6,766 nt of DNA, taken from positions 1 through 6,766 of the forward strand of contig CALEZJ010000503.1 of assembly GCA_937927885.1 (NCBI GenBank). The letters run 5' to 3'. This stretch comes from an uncultured Paracoccaceae bacterium. GTDB taxonomy: Bacteria; Pseudomonadota; Alphaproteobacteria; Rhodobacterales; Rhodobacteraceae. Below, one piece after another: positions 5,915 through 6,766 of this stretch. Within the stretch, counting starts at the first letter, position 1, and each line of letters opens with the position of its first letter. The position numbers and the translations under genes are program-made. Under the pieces are notes generated by a model, which was not told the DNA's origin, did not search any database, and saw only the letters and a program-made list of their open reading frames with translations.

Positions 5915-6766
5915 GCCTTTCCACCGCCAGCGCGCCCAGTCCCGCCATCAGCCCCCAGAACGCAGCACCAATGCCAAAGGCGGCAACGCCCGATCCGGTG
6001 ACAACCAGCGTCAGCACCGCGGCAAACCGCGCCTCGGGCCGCACGAAGGCCCCGGCCAGCGATCCGGTCAGCGCCCCCAACAGCGCCAGCGCCACCAGCG
6101 CCACCATGACCTGCGGCGGCAAGGCGCCCAGCAAGGCCGCGATCACCGGACCCATAAGGCCCAAGGCCACCCAGAACCCGGCATAGGCCAGCCCCACCAC
6201 CCAGCGCCGCGATTTGTCCGGGTGGACCTCGTCGCCCAGACAGATTGCCGCGGTGATCGCCGCCATGTTGTGCGTATGCGCCCCGGCCAGCGCGCTCAGC
6301 GCCGAAAGCCCACCGGTGACCAGCAAGGCCGGGCGCACCGGCGGCGCATAGCCCGCCGCGCGCAGCACGGCAAAACCGGGCAGGTTCTGCGAGGCCATGG
6401 TGACCAGAAACAGCGGCAGACCGAGGCCGATCAGCACGGAAAGCCGGAATTCGGGCGCCACGAACACCAGATCCGGCAATCCGCGAGGCAGATCCGGCCA
6501 GAGTGCCGCGCCGCTGCCAAAGGCCAGCGCCACCCCGCAGACCAGCGCTGCCAGCACCGCCAGTGCCGGGTTCCACAGCCGGACCGCGACAAAGACCGCG
6601 ACCATCGGCAACACCAGCGCAGGTGCGCCCGCCGCCGCCCCGGCCCCGGCCAGGCAAAAGGGCAACAGGACCCCCGCCAGCATCGCCGCCGCCACCGCAT
6701 CCGGAATGCGCGCGATCAGGTCGCCCAGCGGCCGGATGGCGCCGCAGAGCGCGATCAGGACCCCGG
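5898..6766 (-). CDS. benE: BenE-family benzoate/H+ symporter, C-terminal part (cut by right edge)
   Basis: The minus strand is open from the right edge (first full codon at 6764) to a TGA at 5898-5900, giving 289 residues. BenE proteins are about 390-400 residues, so roughly the first 100 are missing and the true start is outside the window. The sequence is a series of hydrophobic, Ala/Gly/Leu-rich membrane helices. It carries the strong BenE signature TMASQNLPGFAVLRAAGY (about 6348-6401) and a second conserved stretch, GAHTHNMAAITAAI, followed by the cytosolic EVHPDKSRR. The family imports benzoate and related aromatic acids with protons across the inner membrane. The specific substrate is not shown here. 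The gene is convergent with the thioesterase gene and overlaps its last 17 bp. A GTG at 6695 is in frame but lies inside conserved family sequence, so it is not the start. Confidence 0.9.
   Translation of the reverse strand, partial: GVLIALCGAIRPLGDLIARIPDAVAAAMLAGVLLPFCLAGAGAAAGAPALVLPMVAVFVAVRLWNPALAVLAALVCGVALAFGSGAALWPDLPRGLPDLVFVAPEFRLSVLIGLGLPLFLVTMASQNLPGFAVLRAAGYAPPVRPALLVTGGLSALSALAGAHTHNMAAITAAICLGDEVHPDKSRRWVVGLAYAGFWVALGLMGPVIAALLGALPPQVMVALVALALLGALTGSLAGAFVRPEARFAAVLTLVVTGSGVAAFGIGAAFWGLMAGLGALAVERLRRAG

Overview
The window is very GC-rich and gene-dense, with short gaps, ATGA start/stop overlaps and strong GC bias at third codon positions. Together with the gene families present, this points to an alphaproteobacterium, most likely Rhodobacteraceae (Paracoccus/Rhodobacter-like). 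That placement is inferred from composition and protein style, not from a database match. I see no tRNA, rRNA, CRISPR array, insertion sequence or phage-type gene.

Left part (1-1551): an Lrp/AsnC-type regulator, cut by the left edge, is divergent from a fold-III PLP amino-acid decarboxylase (ornithine decarboxylase type, putrescine formation). The 153-bp space between them holds a good sigma70-like promoter for the regulator. A perfect 6-6-6 inverted repeat covers that promoter's predicted transcription start, so the sequence suggests an autoregulated Lrp-type regulator that may also control the decarboxylase. A strong intrinsic terminator closes the decarboxylase unit.

Middle part (1552-5369): three plus-strand genes overlap by ATGA and look like one operon. 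They encode a molybdopterin-binding large subunit of the xanthine dehydrogenase/CoxL family (form II signature AYRGAGR), a HisC-like fold-I PLP aminotransferase, and a small exported DUF305 protein rich in His and Met. The FAD and [2Fe-2S] subunits that normally accompany such a large subunit are not encoded in the window. This orphan arrangement is the most unusual feature seen.

Right part (5370-6766): a PaaI-like hotdog thioesterase on the plus strand runs tail to tail into a BenE-family benzoate/H+ symporter gene on the minus strand, which is cut by the right edge. Their coding ends overlap by 17 bp. Both families are often linked to aromatic-compound or acyl-CoA metabolism, but nothing here shows that they act together.
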